From Verrucomicrobiota bacterium (GTDB lineage: Bacteria > Verrucomicrobiota > Verrucomicrobiia > Limisphaerales > UBA1412): a stretch of DNA of 7,972 nucleotides. The notes under the pieces are model-generated. The model worked only from the letters and a program-made list of their open reading frames with translations. It had not been told where the DNA came from and did no database searches. Positions 6,829 to 7,972 of this stretch are shown piece by piece. Location: assembly GCA_017557085.1 (NCBI GenBank), contig JAFZAR010000094.1, positions 1 to 7,972 of the forward strand, read 5' to 3'. Each line of letters begins with the position of its first letter. The stretch's first letter is position 1. Position numbers and translations under genes: made by a program.

Positions 6829-7755
6829 ATGAAACGCACGCATCATTGCAATGAATTACGAGCTCAGCATATTGGCCAGCAGGTGACCCTGATGGGCTGG
6901 GTTCATCTGCGTCGGGACCTGGGCGGTCTGATTTTTGTGGATATCCGTGACCGTGAAGGTATTACCCAGGCTGTTTTTGATCCCTCCGATTTGAGCAAAG
7001 AGACTTTTGACGCGGCCTCTTCTCTCCGCTCCGAAAGTGTTATCGCCGTCACCGGCAAAGTGCGCCGCCGTCCAGGCAACAATCCCACCGACCGCATCCC
7101 CACCGGTGAGATCGAAGTGGCTGTGGAGACTCTGGAAGTCCTGAACCTGGCCGAAGTCCTGCCGTTCCCTATCAATGATTCTGAAACGACCCTCAAGGTC
7201 AATGAAGAGCTTCGCTTCCAATACCGTTATCTGGATCTGCGCCGTCCGGAAATGATCAACAATCTGCGTCTGCGCAGCAAGATCGCCATGGAACTGCGCA
7301 AATACTTGGATGACGAAGGTTTTCTGGAGGTGGAAACCCCAACCCTTTTCAAATCCACACCGGAAGGTGCGCGTGAATTCATCGTGCCGTTCCGCAATAC
7401 GCCGGGACTTTTCTACGCGCTGCCGCAGTCGCCTCAGCAGTTCAAACAGATCCTGATGGTCAGCGGCGTGGAGAAATACTTCCAGCTGGCCCGCTGCTAC
7501 CGGGATGAAGATCTGCGCGCCGACCGCCAGCCTGAATTTACCCAGCTGGACATCGAAATGTCCTTCATCGAACGGGAAGACATTTACAACCTGATGGAAG
7601 GTTTGCTCAAGCGTGTCTGGAAACTGGCCCGCAACATTGACTTGCCGACACCTTTCCCGCGCATCCAGTTCAAAGAAGTAATGAACCGCTGGGGCATCGA
7701 CAAACCCGATACCCGTTTCGGGATGGAGCTGACGGATCTCTCCGACGTGTTCTAA
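6829..7755 (+). CDS. aspS: Aspartyl-tRNA synthetase, N-terminal 308 codons, ended by an in-frame TAA
   Basis: Class II synthetase that charges tRNA-Asp with aspartate. The start MKRTHHCNEL aligns with the usual AspRS N-terminus. The frame is open 29 codons further up, but that stretch is non-homologous and contains the promoter. Visible parts: anticodon-binding OB fold (about 1-105, with GWVHLRRDLGG and DIRDREG), YRYLDLRRPEM (132-142), motif 1 region (164-181), the ALPQSPQ loop (197-203) and motif 2 (CYRDEDLRADRQPEFTQLD, 223-241). Leu31 stands where non-discriminating AspRS enzymes carry His, suggesting a tRNA-Asp-specific enzyme; this rests on family knowledge. The frame hits TAA at 7753-7755, near the start of the bacterial GAD insertion domain. 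The product as read lacks motif 3 and could not be a working enzyme alone, while bacterial AspRS is usually about 590 residues. No SD is recognisable; the leader before the ATG is U-rich. Confidence 0.9.
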   Translation: MKRTHHCNELRAQHIGQQVTLMGWVHLRRDLGGLIFVDIRDREGITQAVFDPSDLSKETFDAASSLRSESVIAVTGKVRRRPGNNPTDRIPTGEIEVAVETLEVLNLAEVLPFPINDSETTLKVNEELRFQYRYLDLRRPEMINNLRLRSKIAMELRKYLDDEGFLEVETPTLFKSTPEGAREFIVPFRNTPGLFYALPQSPQQFKQILMVSGVEKYFQLARCYRDEDLRADRQPEFTQLDIEMSFIEREDIYNLMEGLLKRVWKLARNIDLPTPFPRIQFKEVMNRWGIDKPDTRFGMELTDLSDVF

Positions 7756-7972
7756 TCCAGCGCGTTCAAAGTCTTCAGTGGTACGATCTCCGAGGGCGGT
7801 GTGGTCAAGGCCATCAACGCCAAGGGATTGGCTTGTGTCACTCAGGGCCAGATGGAAGATATGACCGACATTGCTAAGAGCATGGGCGCGAAAGGTCTGG
7901 CTACGATCAAAGCGGAAGCCGACAAATGGAAATCACCCATCGCCAAGTTCCTGAGCGAGGAAGAAAAAGCCG
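7756..7972 (+). pseudogene. aspS: Continuation of aspS in the same frame after the TAA (partial at right edge)
   Basis: Directly after the TAA, the same frame stays open for 72 codons to the window edge and reads as the bacterial AspRS insertion (GAD) domain: FKVFSGTISEGGVVKAINAKG, then AKGLATIKAE and SPIAKFL, matching the order seen in E. coli AspRS. No frameshift is needed, so the only lesion visible is one stop codon. In-frame GTG 7801 and ATG 7852 could in principle restart translation, but neither has a convincing SD, and a restart there would cut into the domain. Motif 3 lies beyond the window. I label this a broken-gene remainder only formally. If the TAA is a sequence error, 6829-7972 is one normal partial gene. 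Confidence 0.75.

Noticed and set aside
7753..7755. Selenocysteine, pyrrolysine or general stop reassignment as an explanation of the aspS TAA
   Set aside because: Those recodings use TGA or TAG, and two kinase genes here end in TAA at the expected place after a complete receiver domain.

Overview
The window holds three tandem, same-direction hybrid sensor histidine kinase genes on the minus strand (1-1667, partial; 1780-4080; 4246-6570). They are followed by a divergently transcribed aspartyl-tRNA synthetase gene, aspS, on the plus strand (6829 to beyond the right edge). The kinases have an exported N-terminus and a periplasmic binding-protein-like sensor, so the source is a diderm bacterium. 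The AspRS N-terminus (MKRTHHCNEL) reminds me of the PVC group (Verrucomicrobiota/Lentisphaerota). That is memory-based inference with low confidence.

Kinase array. Each complete copy reads: N-terminal signal/lipobox-like segment, periplasmic ABC_sub_bind-type sensor of about 260 residues, one transmembrane helix, short coiled-coil signalling helix, HisKA, HATPase_c and a C-terminal receiver domain. There is no DNA-binding output domain. No HPt protein or separate response regulator lies in the window, so the downstream partner is unseen. The three copies were clearly duplicated together with their control regions. Each has its own sigma70-like promoter (TTGAC[A/G], 17-bp spacer, CA[A/G]AAT), a short leader and an AGGGG Shine-Dalgarno (SD) sequence 10-11 nt before a conserved ATG. 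A good rho-independent terminator separates copy 3 from copy 2; only a weak candidate separates copy 2 from copy 1. Each copy therefore looks like an independent transcription unit, not part of a classical operon.

Plus-strand gene. aspS has its own promoter (TTGACT-N17-GACAAT) and a U-rich leader with no recognisable SD. Its reading frame is interrupted by an in-frame TAA at codon 309, yet clear AspRS homology continues in the same frame to the window edge. A sequence error, a recent nonsense mutation or some form of readthrough could explain this. It is the oddest single feature here.

No RNA genes, CRISPR arrays, insertion sequences or other mobile elements were seen. The only non-coding stretches are the spacers at 1668-1779, 4081-4245 and 6571-6828, which are accounted for mostly by promoters, leaders and terminators. 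I see no exotic new system. The points worth a second look are the broken aspS, the whole-heptad length differences in the kinase signalling helices, and the duplicated promoter-leader modules.
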